Assembly: GCF_018709685.1 (NCBI RefSeq)
Contig: NZ_JABDHQ010000007.1
Span: 1 to 64,000, forward strand
Source of the DNA: Akkermansia muciniphila
GTDB taxonomy: Bacteria > Verrucomicrobiota > Verrucomicrobiia > Verrucomicrobiales > Akkermansiaceae
Length of the DNA stretch: 64,000 nucleotides
Direction: 5' to 3'
The notes beneath the pieces were generated by a model that saw only the letters and a program-made list of their open reading frames with translations, did not search any database and was not told the origin of the DNA. Each line of letters opens with the position of its first letter. Position 1 is the stretch's first letter. The position numbers were made by a program, and so were the translations under genes. This document shows positions 38,248-47,346 of this stretch, piece after piece.

Positions 38248-41022
38248 CTATTTCCCCTTCTTCTTGATCTTTTCCTTCACCCGCTCCACATTGGCGCGGG
38301 CATCCTCATTCCCCAGTTCCGCCGCCTGTTCGTACCACTTCTGCGCCTCGGCCAGGTCCTTGGCCACGCCCGTTCCGCGTTCATACATGGAACCCAGGTT
38401 ATTCATGGACTTGGCGTCATCCTGTTCCGCGCCCTTAATGTAAAACTGGTAGGCCAACGCCGTATCCTGCGGTATTCCCAGGCCTTCCTCATGCAGGTAG
38501 CCCAGCAGGAAATACATGCCCGGCACGGCATGGGTCTGGTTCTGCTCCAGCCTGGTCAGAATATCAAGCGCCGCCTTGGGGTCCGGCTCCATGTCCTCTC
38601 CCTTGATGAGCAGGCGCGCCTTCTCCACCAGGGCCTCCGGATCCTTCGTCTCCGCGGCCTTCAGCACGTAATCCTTGTGCAGCTCCTTGTTCGGCTGCAC
38701 GCCGATTCCCTGCTCGTAATACCGGGCCAGCCTCTTGAGGCCGCGCACATCCTCCTTTTTCACCAGCGCGGTGGCTGCCGTCATGGCGGAAGCCAGGAGC
38801 TGCTGCCGTTCCGCAGGGTCCTTTATGTTCCCGGCCACGGTTTCATAATAATTGGCCAGCTCGTCCAGGGCGGTCAGGCTGCCCAGTTCCACGGCCTGTT
38901 CCCACAGCTTCACGGCCTCCGGGTTAATGGCCTGTGGGGCGGGGGCCTGGCGTTCCTTGCCGGATGGCGTCATCCAGGGCGGAACGGCTCCGGCGTCCGT
39001 CAGGGTATCTTCCGCCTTATTCTTCGCGCCCGGCTTTTTGAGCCACGGGGGAGTATTTTCATCCGTTCCGTTCAGGGTCAGCTTCACCTGCTGGTAAGGG
39101 GAACTGGAGGAATCCTGCACCGCCGCTTCCTCCATATTCTGGGGATAGGCGGCCTGGTTGGCCAGGAAGAGCAGGGAGGGAATATGCCCCCGCGCCGCCA
39201 GTCCGTGCATCATGGCGCTGTAAGGCTGGAGATTTTCATTATTGGAACTCCACATGTCCGCCGCATCCACATGGCCTTTCAGGGCTCCCCGGAACATCCA
39301 GGAATCCCCCTCCGCCATGCGCTTTTCCAGACCGAATTCATAGATGAGGGCGCGGCCCAGCACGTACATGCCGCAGGGGTCCCCCTGTCCGGCGGAAAGC
39401 CGGGCCCAGGCCAGGGCTTCCGGGTAGCCGGACTCCTCGCTCCTGTAGCTGAACAGCATCAGGTAGGCCAGGTCCGCCTGGCTGCGGGCGTCCCCTTCCT
39501 GCGCTTTTTTGCGGAGAACGGCGGTCAGGTCTTCCCACTGTTCCGGAGTGACGTACTCGGAAATGCCTCTCAGCGTGATGAAATCCCCTGTGGCGGCTTT
39601 CGCCAGGCAGTCATTCAGCAGGGTTTTGGCCGGTTCCATGGCAGGCCTGTCCATCAACTCCGGGTCCTCCATCTGGGCCAGGCGCAGTTTGGCCAGGGGG
39701 TGGCCTTCCTCCGCCGCCTGCTTGTACCACGTGCGCATGTTCTCCCGCGCTTCATGGGCCTTCCCCACGGAATCCATGGTGTTGGCAAGCTCCTCCTTCC
39801 ACAGCTCGCCCAGCTGGACGCTGGAATCCGCGTCTCCCAGCTGGGAGGCAAGTTCCAGCTCCTTGTGCGTTTTGGCGTAGGGCGGGAGCTGGTTAAGCTT
39901 TTTCTGGGGCAGGGTGAGCGGTTCCTTTAGGAAGGGCATGCCCCGTTCGTCATGAAGGGCCAGCAGGTCCAGAGCGGCTTTGCGCAGCTCCTGTTCCTGC
40001 GGGGGCTTCTGTTCGGAAATCCACTGCGCGTACCAGGCATAGGCATTATTGCTCCCCAGTTTCCGGGCTTTGTCACAGATGCGCTTTACCTGCCCATTCT
40101 CCAGCTTGAGGGTTCCGCTGGCGCCCCGGGAAATCAGGGCCAGCATGGTGGGAAGGTCCCCCCTCTCCAGAAGCTCCGTGAGGTATTCTTGCTTGAGCCC
40201 GCCGCGGATTTCTTCAGGCAGGGTGGGAAGCATGGCGATGGCCGCGGCGTGCCCCGCTTCTGCCGCTTTGGAAAGAGTCTCAAAGGCCAGCTCCTGCCAC
40301 TCCTTCCGGCGCGGATGGTCAGGGGAAGCTGTCTTTCCCAGAAAATGGGCCAGTTCCCCCATCCGGGCCAGAAGAACCGTTTTGGCGTTTTTCCGGTGCT
40401 TCATCAGGGAATCCAGAACGGCGGCCGGGTCTTCCTTCAGCCAGTCCACCTTGATGAAAGCGAGCTGGGCCAGCGCGTCCTGGTCGCCGGAGGCGGCTTT
40501 CTTCTCCAGGGGAGCCAGGTAGCGCCTCAACTCTGCCTCCGGCAGGTCTGTAACGGTGTACAGCGCGGTGACGGCGTCCATGTCCCCTTTCCCGGCCAGC
40601 TTGCGGCAGGCCTCCAGCCATTCCGCATGCTCCGGCTGCATGGTTTGCGCCTTGAAAATGCCGAAAATCCCGTAGGGGTCCGTCATCATGAGCCTGGGGG
40701 CCGGATGCCCGGATGCGGTCGCCGCGTCACGGAAAAAATGCTGCATGTGTTCCAGGCAGGCCAGCGGCAGGTCCCCGCGGTTCAGGTAATAAAGTCCCAT
40801 CCAGTACTCCCCGGCCAGCATGTTGGCACGGAAATCTCCCGTGGCGGCCTTGTCAAGCAGTTCCCCATACGTCCAGCCGCCGTCCATGGGCAGTTGGGAA
40901 AGGTCCCGGACCGGGGCGGACTCCGCCTGTCCGGGCGGATTTGCGGGCGCCTGGGACGGAGCGTCCTGGGCGTGGGCCGGGAGGGAAAAAATAAAGGGAA
41001 TAAGCAGAAGACGGGCACGCAT
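38248..41022 (-). CDS. Secreted Sel1-repeat protein
   Basis: A 924-residue protein with a signal peptide (MRARLLLIPFIFSLPAHAQD). It is built of Sel1/TPR-like helical repeats with the pattern A-x(2)-W-x(3)-A-x-G, for example ALAWARLSAGQGDPCGMYVLG, MNNLGSMYERGTGVAKDLAE near the C terminus and AQKWYEQAAELGNEDARANV. There is no catalytic motif. Sel1 proteins act as binding scaffolds, often in the envelope. It ends in a lysine-rich tail. It is not clearly linked to its neighbours and lies on the strand opposite to the GH18 gene. Confidence 0.85.
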   Translation of the reverse strand: MRARLLLIPFIFSLPAHAQDAPSQAPANPPGQAESAPVRDLSQLPMDGGWTYGELLDKAATGDFRANMLAGEYWMGLYYLNRGDLPLACLEHMQHFFRDAATASGHPAPRLMMTDPYGIFGIFKAQTMQPEHAEWLEACRKLAGKGDMDAVTALYTVTDLPEAELRRYLAPLEKKAASGDQDALAQLAFIKVDWLKEDPAAVLDSLMKHRKNAKTVLLARMGELAHFLGKTASPDHPRRKEWQELAFETLSKAAEAGHAAAIAMLPTLPEEIRGGLKQEYLTELLERGDLPTMLALISRGASGTLKLENGQVKRICDKARKLGSNNAYAWYAQWISEQKPPQEQELRKAALDLLALHDERGMPFLKEPLTLPQKKLNQLPPYAKTHKELELASQLGDADSSVQLGELWKEELANTMDSVGKAHEARENMRTWYKQAAEEGHPLAKLRLAQMEDPELMDRPAMEPAKTLLNDCLAKAATGDFITLRGISEYVTPEQWEDLTAVLRKKAQEGDARSQADLAYLMLFSYRSEESGYPEALAWARLSAGQGDPCGMYVLGRALIYEFGLEKRMAEGDSWMFRGALKGHVDAADMWSSNNENLQPYSAMMHGLAARGHIPSLLFLANQAAYPQNMEEAAVQDSSSSPYQQVKLTLNGTDENTPPWLKKPGAKNKAEDTLTDAGAVPPWMTPSGKERQAPAPQAINPEAVKLWEQAVELGSLTALDELANYYETVAGNIKDPAERQQLLASAMTAATALVKKEDVRGLKRLARYYEQGIGVQPNKELHKDYVLKAAETKDPEALVEKARLLIKGEDMEPDPKAALDILTRLEQNQTHAVPGMYFLLGYLHEEGLGIPQDTALAYQFYIKGAEQDDAKSMNNLGSMYERGTGVAKDLAEAQKWYEQAAELGNEDARANVERVKEKIKKKGK

Positions 41023-41273
41023 GGGTCAGCTCTTTTCTAGCAGGAAAAACCTCTGCCCTACAAGCGTTTTTCACGTGACTGAATGTTTAACTATTTATTA
41101 TGTCACGTTCTTTAATTTAAAGCAGGCTCCTGAAACGGCTCCGGGGGTACGGACGGGGGCATAGGAGCGGGCTTCACGGGTGGTAGGGGCGGAAGGAACA
41201 GAGGATTTCAAGCCCGCAGCGTCCCTCCGGCCCGCGCCATTTTAAATAAAAACTTCCGGCGGCCGGCGGCTCA

Positions 41274-42401
41274 CTAAACCTCCCGGCGTTTTTCCGGCTG
41301 TTCCCGCAGCAGGGCGCGCAGCCGGCTGCGGTCCAGTTTCCCCATCACCGTCAGGGGAATAGGCGTCTCCATGACGGAATGGATGCGCTGGGGGCCGGGA
41401 GCCGCCGCATTCCATTCACGGCAGGCCTGTTCCAGCAATGCCGCGGAAGGCCCGCAGGCAACCAGTTCGGTTCCCGCGCGCGGATGCGGAACGGCCTCCA
41501 CCACGGCCTCCGGAACGCTGCGGCGCAGAGCATCCTGAACGGCATCCGGGTCCACCAGTTCCCCCAGGACCTTGACGAGCCTGTCAGCCCGGCGCAGGAA
41601 GGTCAGCAGACGCCCCTCCAGGCGCACCAGGTCACGGGTGCGCCACCACTCCTGCGGGGCTACCCGTTCCAGCAGAAAACCTCCATCGGGCTGCGTCAGC
41701 AGGCGTCCGCACAACTTGCCTTCCCCCTGGAAGCGCAGGAGCCCACCTTCATCCGTTGCCGCCTCCCAGTGCGGCAGAAGGGAAAGGCGGTCCGTGTGGT
41801 AGGGATCGCCGGGGAGGGCGGTAGCCAGCTGGGAGCCGGACTCCGTCATGCCGTAGCTCTGCACCACGGGCCAGCCCAGGGCGCGCGCCTTCCGCCCCGT
41901 TTCCAGGTCCAGGGCCCCCCCGCCCACAATAATGCATCCGGCGGTGGCCGGAGCCCGGAGGCGGTGGCTGACCAGGTCAATAACCTGCGTGGGGACCAGG
42001 GAGGACCAGCGGGCCCCGGAACTTTTCATCAGGTCCGCATAAGCATGCGGATTCCACTTGCCGTGGAGCGTATGGACGGCGGTCCCGGCCAGGGCGGCGC
42101 GCAGGTGGATCATGGCGCCTCCCACGTGCCAGACGGGCAGCGGGCAGCACCAGTCCCCGCGTTCCGCGTGCAGGTGGTCCAGCGCGCCGCGCGCGCAGGC
42201 GTTCAGGGCGCGGCGGGTGAATAAAATGGCTTTGGGCGGGGAACCGGAAGAACCGGACGTGGCAAAGGCAACGGCCTTGTCCATCCCCTGGCGGGAAAGA
42301 AAAGCCGCGGCACGTTCCCCCCAGTCCTTCAAATGGGGTGGCGCCATCACGCAGGGGCCGTTGTCCCGGTCCCAGGGCAGGGATGTTCCGGTGGCGGACA
42401 T
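41274..42401 (-). CDS. menE: O-succinylbenzoate-CoA ligase-like AMP-forming enzyme
   Basis: A 375-residue ANL-family enzyme that probably activates o-succinylbenzoate in menaquinone synthesis. FATSGSSGSPPKAI is the AMP-binding P-loop, VVQSYGMTESGSQLA the adenylate motif, TRDLVRLEGRLL the hinge region, and MGKLDRSRL holds the catalytic C-terminal Lys. It is shorter than typical MenE (about 450), mostly at the N terminus, but all core motifs are present. It is the last gene of a run that begins with nuoB, which fits menaquinone as electron acceptor of NADH dehydrogenase. Confidence 0.82.
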   Translation of the reverse strand: MSATGTSLPWDRDNGPCVMAPPHLKDWGERAAAFLSRQGMDKAVAFATSGSSGSPPKAILFTRRALNACARGALDHLHAERGDWCCPLPVWHVGGAMIHLRAALAGTAVHTLHGKWNPHAYADLMKSSGARWSSLVPTQVIDLVSHRLRAPATAGCIIVGGGALDLETGRKARALGWPVVQSYGMTESGSQLATALPGDPYHTDRLSLLPHWEAATDEGGLLRFQGEGKLCGRLLTQPDGGFLLERVAPQEWWRTRDLVRLEGRLLTFLRRADRLVKVLGELVDPDAVQDALRRSVPEAVVEAVPHPRAGTELVACGPSAALLEQACREWNAAAPGPQRIHSVMETPIPLTVMGKLDRSRLRALLREQPEKRREV

Positions 42402-42416
42402 GGCGGACGCGGCGGT

Positions 42417-42728
42417 TTACCGGGAGGCGTTCCTGCGCAGGGTATGCCAGCGCTCCTCCATGCGGGGTTTCAGATGGTGCTCAATCCACGCATAGGCCGC
42501 TTCCAAGCCGCCTGTCTTGAACGTGCGGCCTATTTCCGCCTCCACGCCTGTGGCGTTGCCGGTGCGGCGCAGGAAATCATTGCTGGTGAACTCGATGAAA
42601 AGCTTTCCGTTGATCGCTCCCTCCTCCGCCAGAATCCATTCCCTGACGTACAGCGCCAGAATGGCGTCCCCTACCCATGCCTCCACGCGGAGGCGTTCTT
42701 CTGTGGCCTTGTCCATATGATGGTTCAT
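42417..42728 (-). CDS. Mini-RNase III-like protein
   Basis: A 103-residue protein that consists only of an RNase III-type helical domain. The first signature, RVEAWVGDAILALYVREWIL near residues 14-33, matches mini-RNase III (LAYLGDAV.ELYVR), and GVEAEIGRTFKTGGLEAAYAWI resembles the second acidic helix. No dsRNA-binding domain is present. In other bacteria mini-III matures 23S rRNA. Whether both catalytic acidic positions are present should be judged by alignment. Its start overlaps the previous stop by four bases, and menE follows after 15 bases. Confidence 0.7.
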   Translation of the reverse strand: MNHHMDKATEERLRVEAWVGDAILALYVREWILAEEGAINGKLFIEFTSNDFLRRTGNATGVEAEIGRTFKTGGLEAAYAWIEHHLKPRMEERWHTLRRNASR

Positions 42729-43537
42729 GAAAGTCTTGCCATGGAGGTCTTGCCGCCCAGCGGGTCCTTGATGGGGGGAGGGGCAATTCCCGGAGCCTTG
42801 TCTCCGGCGGGGGAGGCCGGCTGGCCGTTTTCCCGGGGCAGCTCCGGCAGGTTGTCCGTGGGGGCGGCAGGCGTTCCCGGCGTCTGGGGGCCTGCCTTGG
42901 GAGCTTGCGTCGCGGGCGCGGGGGCCGCTCCCGGAGCAAGGGGGACGTCCAGCACCGTGTCCTGTGCCGCGCGGCGGTTGGCCGCGTCCTTGGCCTCCAG
43001 GGACTTGCGCAGGGCCGTCTCCGATTCCGAATTCCAGTACCCTGAATCCAGTTCAATGTAAATGTTGGAATAGGGCAGGGACGTCCTGGTCTTGATGACC
43101 AGCACGTTGAACTGCTTGGCGGCGTCTTCGATCAGGGAATTGATCGTGCGGCTCATCAACTCAAAATGCTGGCGTCCCGGAAGCATCTTGTTGATATTAT
43201 TGCGGTAACGCTTGACGCCAGGAGCGTAATCCTCCGTGACGCTGCGCAGTTCGGAGCTGACCATGATGCGGGGAACCACATGGGCCTCCTCCTCCAGCAT
43301 GTTCAGCACGTCCATGAGCACTTCATCTGACGTCTTGTCGGAAACCATGGTCTTGATGCCCGCGCCCGTATAGGCGGGGAAGGAGGACTCCGCAATGACA
43401 ATCCAGTTTCTGGCTCCCACGATCGCCAGATTTTTATACAACTGGTCCCTCCATTCCTGCTCTGCCGGATTTGCGTCCTGGCAGCCGCTGAGCAGGCTGA
43501 TGATACACACGGGCAGAATGAGGGGGAGTCGGGTCAT
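42725..43537 (-). CDS. Lipoprotein with RbsD/FucU-like domain
   Basis: A 270-residue predicted lipoprotein (lipobox LLSGC, Cys about residue 19). Residues 35-180 resemble the RbsD/FucU fold of sugar mutarotases: NWIVIAESSFPAYTGAGIKT near the N terminus and VLVIKTRTSLPYSNIYIELD at the end, where RbsD has TGE-TPYANI. The C-terminal 80 residues are Pro/Ala-rich and disordered. The family's catalytic His is not obvious, so binding rather than catalysis is possible. It sits between nuoC and the mini-RNase III gene in one operon. Confidence 0.65.
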   Translation of the reverse strand: MTRLPLILPVCIISLLSGCQDANPAEQEWRDQLYKNLAIVGARNWIVIAESSFPAYTGAGIKTMVSDKTSDEVLMDVLNMLEEEAHVVPRIMVSSELRSVTEDYAPGVKRYRNNINKMLPGRQHFELMSRTINSLIEDAAKQFNVLVIKTRTSLPYSNIYIELDSGYWNSESETALRKSLEAKDAANRRAAQDTVLDVPLAPGAAPAPATQAPKAGPQTPGTPAAPTDNLPELPRENGQPASPAGDKAPGIAPPPIKDPLGGKTSMARLS

Positions 43538-43572
43538 GGGATGGGCCCCGCCTTGCGGGGCTGGAAAATGGG

Positions 43573-44157
43573 CTAGAATTTATGGGACCGGGGTTCGCGG
43601 CATGCACTGGGGCAGCGGCCCTGTTCCGTGGCGAATGGCGCGCCCTGCGTGGGGGCTGCCTCCGTAAAGGCGACGCCGGGCAACTCAGTAGGTACGCCCT
43701 GAACCGGGAAATCCTTTCGCAAAGGAAAATAAGGATAGCCTTCCCACATCAGAATCCGGCGTAAATCCGGGTGGCCGGAAAATTTAATGCCCATGAGGTC
43801 CCACACTTCGCGCTCGTGCCAGTTGGCGGACTGGAACAGTCCGGAGACGGAGGGCACTTCCTCACCGTCGTCCACCTTCGTCTTGAGGCTCAGGTTCACG
43901 CCCGTTTCCGCCTGCGTCAGCGTGTAGTTGACTTCAAAGCGGGGGCTCTCTCCCATATTGTCCACGGAGCAAAGGTTCACGATCATGTCAAATCCGGCGG
44001 AATCCCGCAGCCAGCGCACGACGTCCGCCACGGCGTGGCGTGCGACGGTCAGCGTAACGTCTCCGCGGAACTCATAGCGGTCCGTGATGACGTCTTTCCC
44101 AAAGCGTTTCTGGGCGTTGTCTGCGGCGGTCTTGATCTGTGATTCTAGAGAAGGCAT
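43573..44157 (-). CDS. nuoC: NADH-quinone oxidoreductase subunit C
   Basis: A 194-residue Complex I peripheral-arm subunit. ANWHEREVWDLMGIKFSGHP and WEGYPYFPLRKDFPVQG are the 30-kDa subunit signature. The length is about normal, and the C-terminal tail is basic. It follows nuoB by 55 bases. It helps carry electrons from NADH to menaquinone. Confidence 0.95.
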   Translation of the reverse strand: MPSLESQIKTAADNAQKRFGKDVITDRYEFRGDVTLTVARHAVADVVRWLRDSAGFDMIVNLCSVDNMGESPRFEVNYTLTQAETGVNLSLKTKVDDGEEVPSVSGLFQSANWHEREVWDLMGIKFSGHPDLRRILMWEGYPYFPLRKDFPVQGVPTELPGVAFTEAAPTQGAPFATEQGRCPSACREPRSHKF

Positions 44158-44212
44158 GAAAAAGGAATGGTAAAAGGTGGAACGGTAGGAAAACAGTCGG
44201 GGGGCTGGCGTG

Positions 44213-44794
44213 TTATTCGAGGGGCATTTCCGTATCGACCGGAACGGGGGCGTTGGCTTCGCGCGGCTCTTCCTTCTTGAAGAAGGTGCGCGCGGGCTGC
44301 TGGGTATCCAGCTTCTTGCGCAGGGTGAGCAGCGCTTCCAGAATGGCTTCCGGGCGGGGGGGGCAGCCGGAAATGTAAACGTCCACGGGAATAATCTTGT
44401 CCACGCCCTGGAGCACGGAATAGGAGCGGAACATGCCGCCGGTGGAGGCGCAGGCGCCCATGGCGATGCACCACTTGGGCTCCGGCATCTGGTCCCAGAT
44501 GCGGCGGACGGCCAGGGCCATCTTGTAGGTAACGGTGCCGGCCACGATCATCACGTCAGCCTGGCGGGGGGAAAAGCGCGTCACTTCAGAACCGAAGCGG
44601 GAAAGGTCATACCGGGAACAAGCCACGGCCATGAACTCAATGGCGCAGCAGGAAAGCCCCATCGGCATGGGCCAGAGGGAATTTTTACGAATCCAGTTGA
44701 TGGCGGCGTCCAGGGTGGTATAGACAAAACTGCCTTCCGCGTTGGAGTCCAGTACTCCTGTTTCGTAAATATTCGTTTCGTTCGTGGTGGCCAT
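44213..44794 (-). CDS. nuoB: NADH-quinone oxidoreductase subunit B
   Basis: A 193-residue subunit that holds the terminal N2 [4Fe-4S] cluster. The ligands are seen in [22 protein letters not shown] and [13 protein letters not shown], and [20 protein letters not shown] is conserved. A longer frame runs to 44848, but the ATG at 44794 gives a normal N terminus. nuoA, usually just upstream, is not present. nuoC follows. Confidence 0.96.
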   Translation of the reverse strand: MATTNETNIYETGVLDSNAEGSFVYTTLDAAINWIRKNSLWPMPMGLSCCAIEFMAVACSRYDLSRFGSEVTRFSPRQADVMIVAGTVTYKMALAVRRIWDQMPEPKWCIAMGACASTGGMFRSYSVLQGVDKIIPVDVYISGCPPRPEAILEALLTLRKKLDTQQPARTFFKKEEPREANAPVPVDTEMPLE

Positions 44795-45283
44795 GATAAC
44801 AGATGATTCTTGCTGAAGCCAGATTAGCGAGATGCCCTCAACTCTCAAGCCTTAATTTGGTTCAGCCATGATTTTCTGCGGCCTGTTCCGGCCTTGTTTT
44901 CCGGGCGGTCCGGAGCAGGGATGAATAAACCCGCACGGGGTTTCCCCCGTGCGGGTTTTTATCCAACTATATTACCTATGAAACTCAGAACTCCCCATTG
45001 TGGGTGGCGGTCTCTCTACCTCCCGCCGCCCGGTTTGTTACTGATGCAGGTTAGAGTCCCGGTGACGGCATGATGTTCAAAAAGTGGAGAAATTTATGAC
45101 AGAAGCGCGGAAAAGGATTTGTTATGTATTGACGATGAGCTGTTAACGTATGACCCTTCTTGAAGGGGATGAAGACAGGCCTTCCATGAATCCGTTCATC
45201 TTTCAGATTCAACCGCCCTGCGGGCTTCATGCTTCGCATCCCATCCGACCGGGTACGCCCGGGTTCCGGCGTTCGTACCTGTC
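44795..45283. other. Gap between nuoB and the methyltransferase gene
   Basis: No convincing gene is seen. The gap holds a strong hairpin at 44927-44960 and one copy of a dispersed repeat at 45188-45285. A 62-codon minus frame (45051-45239) overlaps the repeat and is probably part of it, not a gene. Confidence 0.6.
44927..44960. terminator. Strong terminator hairpin upstream of nuoB
   Basis: CCCGCACGGGG and CCCCGTGCGGG pair perfectly around a short loop, followed by TTTTT on the plus strand and TTTA on the minus strand. It probably stops minus-strand readthrough from the nadA unit into nuoB, or acts in both directions. Confidence 0.75.
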
Positions 45284-45285
45284 TT
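45188..45285 (-). repeat. Dispersed repeat, copy 1
   Basis: About 95 bases match 61645-61735 in the same orientation. Shared are TTCATCTTTCAGATTCA, then CCCT-CGGGCTTCA, a CCGACCGGG/CCAACCGGG block, and a final GTACCT/GCACCT. No coding or insertion-sequence hallmark is seen in it. Function unknown. Confidence 0.75.
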
Positions 45286-46282
45286 AAAGCCGTTCCTGAA
45301 TCAGCACATGGAAATGGCCGCCCGCGCCATCCTCATTCGTCAGAAAGGCGTCCTGCGGCGTGTTCTCCGCGTAGGGGAGCAGATAGTCCCGCTGGGTCAT
45401 CAGGGTGACCGTATCCCCCAGGCAATTGCGGGAAAGCTCCAGCAGGTCCGTAAAGTTTACATCGCACGTCAGGTCCGTGAGGCCGGGGTTCCGGTACAGC
45501 TCCTCCCCGGTCAGCACCTGGTGGCTTTTATACCCGCGCAGGGAACCCTTGGGGCGGCGGTAATAAAGGCGCTCCATTTCATCCCCGTAATCCACGATGG
45601 TCATGACTCCCTTGCTCCACAGGGGCAGCCAGCCGGTGAACCAGCGCGCGTAGGAATCATGAATCTCCAGGCGCTGCCCCGGCTGGGAATCGTACTCCAG
45701 CATATGGGAAAAAAGCGGCTTCTGGCGGACGGGGCGCAGTTCCTCCCGCACGGCTCCGTCCTTCACGGCAAGGCCCACCTCCTGCCACCCCTGTTCCGTA
45801 TACTCAAACACGCGGGCCGGGAAGGCGTCCACCAGTTCGTTGGAAAAAATAAAGGCCCTGCCGCCGCAGTGCTTCAGCGCCTTCTCCATGGTGGCATAAA
45901 TTCTGGCCTGGCTCCCGAGCAGCAGATGCTGGAATTCCCGCAGCCGGGGGGAGGACTCCACAATCACGTAATCCGTATTCAGGCGGTTCCAGAAACCCAG
46001 CTGTTCCAGGACCTTGACGGCCAGCGCGCCGGAGCCGGCGCCTATCTCCAGCAGGGGCAGCCGCTTGCCGCAGCGGGCGCAGGCCTCCTTCCAGCGGGCG
46101 GCGATGGCTTTTGCCAGAATGGGGGACAGCGTGGGAGTGGTGGAAAAATCTCCGCGGCTCCCGATGTTCTCAATGGCGGCGGAGTAATACCCCTCCTGCG
46201 GGTGGTGCAGGGCCAGCTGCATGAAGGCTTCCAGGGAAAGCCAGCCGCCGGCGGCCGCGATGTGGTCGGAAAGGCGTATCAT
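45284..46282 (-). CDS. SAM-dependent methyltransferase, MidA/NDUFAF7 family
   Basis: A 332-residue protein of the MidA/NDUFAF7 family. PQEGYYSAAIENIGSRGDF is the conserved N-terminal block, PLLEIGAGSGALAVKVLEQL the SAM-binding loop, and FIFSNELVDAFPARVFE and MTIVDYGDE follow. In mitochondria NDUFAF7 methylates an arginine in a Complex I subunit (NDUFS2/NuoD) during assembly. Its closeness to nuoB-nuoC suggests the same job here. A longer frame to 46729 overlaps nadA; the ATG at 46282, 17 bases past the nadA stop, fits the family. Confidence 0.85.
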   Translation of the reverse strand: MIRLSDHIAAAGGWLSLEAFMQLALHHPQEGYYSAAIENIGSRGDFSTTPTLSPILAKAIAARWKEACARCGKRLPLLEIGAGSGALAVKVLEQLGFWNRLNTDYVIVESSPRLREFQHLLLGSQARIYATMEKALKHCGGRAFIFSNELVDAFPARVFEYTEQGWQEVGLAVKDGAVREELRPVRQKPLFSHMLEYDSQPGQRLEIHDSYARWFTGWLPLWSKGVMTIVDYGDEMERLYYRRPKGSLRGYKSHQVLTGEELYRNPGLTDLTCDVNFTDLLELSRNCLGDTVTLMTQRDYLLPYAENTPQDAFLTNEDGAGGHFHVLIQERL

Positions 46283-46299
46283 GCGCGGGAAAACGGGGG

Positions 46300-47235
46300 T
46301 CAGGATTTGGACTGCTCCAGCATGCGCAGCAGCGGGGCTTCCGCCCTCTTGCGCAGGTCTTCCGGCAGTTCCACGGCGGGGGAAAGGTCCCGCAGGGCCA
46401 GGTACAGTTTTTCCAGCGTGTTCATCTTCATGTACGGGCAGGTGCTGCAGGAGCACTGCTCCGTGGGGGCCGGGATGAACTCCTTGCCCGGCACCAGCTT
46501 GCGCAGGCGGTGCAGGATGCCGGATTCCGTAACGATGATGAAGGACCTGGCAGGGCTTTCCGTGCAGTAGGGAATCATCTTCTCCGTGGAGCAGATGTGG
46601 TCCGCCAGAAGGCGCACGGCCTCCGTGCACTCCGGGTGGGCCACCACCGGCGCGCCGGGGTGCTTCTCCTTCAGGGCCAGAATCTGGTCCCGCGTAAACT
46701 CCATGTGCACGTGGCACGCGCCGTTCCACAGCTCCATGGGGCGGTTCAGCTGGCGGCCTACCCAGGCGCCCAGGTTCTGGTCCGGCACGAACAGGATGGG
46801 GCGGTCCTCCGGAGCCTGGGACACGATCTTCACGGCATTCCCGGAGGTGACGATCACGTCCGCCAGCGCCTTCACGCCGATGGAGCAGTTCACGTACGCC
46901 ACCACGTAATAATTCTTATGGGCGTTCTCTTTTAGAAAAGCTTCCAGTTCCCCGGCGTCGCAGGAGGCCTCCAGGGAGCACCCGGCGTCCGCGTCCGGCA
47001 GGATGACGGTTTTGTCCGGATTGAGGATTTTGGCGGTCTCCGCCATGAAATGGACGCCGCAGAAGGCGATCACGCCGCAGTCCGTATGCTGGGCCTTGTA
47101 GGCCAGCCCCAGGGAATCGCCCACGTAGTCGGCCATGTCCTGGATATCCCCGGTCTGGTAGCTGTGCGCCAGAATAATGGCGTTGCGTTCTTGTTTCAGG
47201 CGTAAAATTTCCTCTTTCAGGTCAAAAGGTGCCAT
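46300..47235 (-). CDS. nadA: Quinolinate synthase
   Basis: A 311-residue NadA that condenses iminoaspartate with dihydroxyacetone phosphate to quinolinate for NAD. ILAHSYQTGDIQDMADYVGDS is the N-terminal family block. Cluster ligands are expected in VNCSIGVKALAD, HPECTEAV and the C-terminal CSCSTCPYMKMN. The ATG at 47235 is preferred to one at 47271. It is divergent from ffh and forms a likely operon with the downstream methyltransferase. Confidence 0.96.
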   Translation of the reverse strand: MAPFDLKEEILRLKQERNAIILAHSYQTGDIQDMADYVGDSLGLAYKAQHTDCGVIAFCGVHFMAETAKILNPDKTVILPDADAGCSLEASCDAGELEAFLKENAHKNYYVVAYVNCSIGVKALADVIVTSGNAVKIVSQAPEDRPILFVPDQNLGAWVGRQLNRPMELWNGACHVHMEFTRDQILALKEKHPGAPVVAHPECTEAVRLLADHICSTEKMIPYCTESPARSFIIVTESGILHRLRKLVPGKEFIPAPTEQCSCSTCPYMKMNTLEKLYLALRDLSPAVELPEDLRKRAEAPLLRMLEQSKS

Positions 47236-47346
47236 GCGGGAAAAGATGGGGGGAAGCCCCCGGCAAGTCAAGCATCATGTCCCATGCAGGGCGCACTTGT
47301 TGACGGGGGCGGGGAATTGTGGCACAGTCTGGCGCATCATACGATT

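Noticed and set aside
45051-45239. 62-codon minus-strand open frame
   Set aside because: Overlaps the dispersed repeat and lacks a Shine-Dalgarno; treated as part of the repeat.
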